NCBI GenBank assembly: GCA_963706755.1
Contig: CAVPNH010000010.1
Coordinates: forward strand, 124,001 to 188,000
Length of the DNA: 64,000 nt
From: RPQJ01 sp963706755
Lineage (GTDB): Bacteria; Pseudomonadota; Gammaproteobacteria; Steroidobacterales; Steroidobacteraceae
Direction: 5' to 3'
Within the stretch, counting starts at the first letter, position 1, and every line of letters begins with the position of its first letter. Position numbers and translations under genes: made by a program. The notes beneath the pieces are model-generated. The model was not told the DNA's origin, did no database searches, and was given only the letters and a program-made list of their open reading frames with translations. Positions 62,806 to 64,000 of the stretch are shown here, piece after piece.

Positions 62806-62887
62806 CTCACCGCAGGTCGGCGACCTGATCGAATAGTGTCGCGGCGGGCCCTGGCGAATGGTCCATTCGGGCCAGGTGGGATCTGAG

Positions 62888-63007
62888 TCAAGGCGGCCGG
62901 CCGCTCTGCAGCCTCGTGCGATAGTTGAGCCGGTAGCCGTCGCCGGTGATCTGCGCGATGTGCGTGTAGTGCCGCAGTCGGTCAGCAGGCGGCGGTCGGC
63001 GTCGCAT
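62888..63007 (-). mobile_element. IstB C-terminal remnant (IS21 type)
   Basis: 39 codons on the minus strand read DRLRHYTHIAQITGDGYRLN, the end of IS21 helper ATPases (D-R-L-x-H-x-x-H-I-x-x-x-x-G-x-S-Y-R). No other IS21 part or inverted repeats found; the rest of the 62806-63093 gap is empty. Confidence 0.5.
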
Positions 63008-63093
63008 CGTTCAAGACCTCCAGATAGCGCAGATTGGCAACGCTGCAGACTCTGCTTCCCGGCCGCACAAATGGGCCGCCATCAAGCGATCCC

Positions 63094-64000
63094 TCAGCCA
63101 AGTGATTGATGTGGCGAAGTCATCCGGGTGGCTCCGACGATCGATCGCGCTTCGATGTAGATGCGGGTGATCTTTGGATGTTGTGCGCGGATGTCGTGTT
63201 CGATATTCGCGACGGCGGCGACGATCTCGTCGGCAGTCGAATCGCGTTCGAAATCCACGTCGAGCGTCAGCAATATTTCGTTCGGTCCGAGATACATCGA
63301 CAGTGGGCTGGCGGCGTCGCGTACGCGAGGGTTGCGCAACGCGAGTGCGCGGATCGCCAATGCCGTCTCGGGCGCGATACCCTCGCCGATGAGCAGGCCC
63401 CTCGACTCGGCAATCAGCAGCACCGCAACGCCCGCAAGCAGAACGCCGATCACGACCGATGCCGCTCCATCGACGATCGGCAGGTCGTAGCGATGACTCA
63501 CGTACACCCCCACAGCGGCAACGGCCAGCCCGCCGAGGGCCGCGCCGTCCTCAGCGAGTACCGTGTAGGTTGTGGGATCCTTGCTGGCTTTGAGCGAGCG
63601 CCAGAACGGAAGCTTACCCTGGGTCTGGCGAAACTGGCGCAGTGCAACCACGAAGCTGCCGCTTTCGAACAGCGCCGCAGCGCCGAGCACAATGTAGTTC
63701 CAGGTTGGATCGCGCAATGGCACCGGGTGGAGCATGTGCAGCACCCCCTCGTAGGCAGAAATTCCGCCGCCGAGCCCGAAAATGAGCACCGCGACCATCA
63801 GGCTCCAGAAGTAGAGCTCCTTGCCATGCCCGAACGGGTGCTCGGACGTGGCCTTCCGCTTGCTCAACCTCATGCCGACGAGCAACAGCACACCGTTACC
63901 GCAATCCACGGTTGAATGAATCCCTTCGGACAGCATCGCAGAGCTGCCGGTGATTCCCGCCGCGGCGAACTTGGTGATCGCAATGGCGCCGTTCGCTGCG
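63094..64000 (-). CDS. Cation diffusion facilitator (right edge, partial)
   Basis: Open to the right edge; the visible N-terminal part starts ANGAIAITKFAAAGITGSSA with MLSEGIHSTVDCGNGVLLLV, the second helix carrying the H-x3-D metal site. Further motifs: SEHPFGHGKELYFWSLMVAV, LAEDGAALGGLAVAAVGVYV and the cytoplasmic end VDFERDSTADEIVAAVANIE. CDF proteins exchange Zn2+/Fe2+/Mn2+ for protons. The FGHGKE and DGAA sites suggest the Fe/Zn group. Confidence 0.9.
   Translation of the reverse strand, partial: AANGAIAITKFAAAGITGSSAMLSEGIHSTVDCGNGVLLLVGMRLSKRKATSEHPFGHGKELYFWSLMVAVLIFGLGGGISAYEGVLHMLHPVPLRDPTWNYIVLGAAALFESGSFVVALRQFRQTQGKLPFWRSLKASKDPTTYTVLAEDGAALGGLAVAAVGVYVSHRYDLPIVDGAASVVIGVLLAGVAVLLIAESRGLLIGEGIAPETALAIRALALRNPRVRDAASPLSMYLGPNEILLTLDVDFERDSTADEIVAAVANIEHDIRAQHPKITRIYIEARSIVGATRMTSPHQSLG

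Overview
The window is a GC-rich (clearly above 60 percent) bacterial segment with short gaps, many ATGA start/stop overlaps and GTG starts. The gene families (steroid-type acyl-CoA dehydrogenases, BASS transporter, Crp/Fnr and OruR-like AraC regulators, cytochrome c4, dodecin, Spy/CpxP, DUF1254/DUF1214 proteins, GlgC) fit a Proteobacterium, most likely a free-living Gammaproteobacterium. That placement is inference. About twenty single-base frame breaks interrupt otherwise well conserved genes, so the assembly probably carries uncorrected indels. Such genes are given here as one feature spanning the break.

Layout. 0-7.6 kb: a truncated DsrE-like end, a SHOCT protein, a two-gene membrane pair (DUF2157), an XRE regulator with its own operator, a lipase-like hydrolase, a PlsC acyltransferase and a DUF1295 enzyme. 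8-13.5 kb: three acyl-CoA dehydrogenases, two of them a tandem pair of the alpha2beta2 steroid/acyl side-chain type, plus DUF1330-like proteins. 13.7-32.2 kb: four DUF1254/DUF1214 proteins, an alkyl-sulfatase-like secreted metallo-beta-lactamase, Crp/Fnr and AraC regulators, a decayed SOUL gene, an IS remnant, a CDGSH protein, a Cyc2-like fused cytochrome-porin followed by a c4-type diheme lipoprotein, a RES/Xre toxin-antitoxin pair and a BASS transporter. Between these lie degenerate intergenic repeats. 32.8-46.7 kb: mixed housekeeping and accessory genes (Spy-like chaperone, GlgC, DUF924, a TIR-TPR protein, HicBA, FrnE-like DsbA, penicillin acylase, dodecin, WYL regulator).

46.9-55.5 kb is the most unusual part. 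It is a toxin-antitoxin-rich island containing a tightly overlapped operon: MoxR-like AAA ATPase, an unknown subunit, a DUF2201 HExxH/VWA protein and a short divergent S-adenosylmethionine synthetase. The operon is preceded by a leader that folds by eye into a SAM-I-like four-way junction (P1-P4) behind a palindromic operator. The leader occurs three times intact and once degraded. The operon has been tandemly duplicated together with a DUF433/DUF5615 toxin-antitoxin pair, and each copy has then lost complementary parts so that every operon gene survives once.

55.5-60.8 kb: lower-GC, apparently imported DNA with a SprT-like protease and a very large HIT-PLD-helicase-DUF3427 protein, then a breakpoint that fuses the ends of a truncated DNA2-like helicase and a spermidine-synthase-like membrane protein. 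61-64 kb: GST, GYD, SnoaL-like proteins, an IstB remnant and a cation-efflux protein running off the right edge. No rRNA, intact tRNA or CRISPR array was seen.
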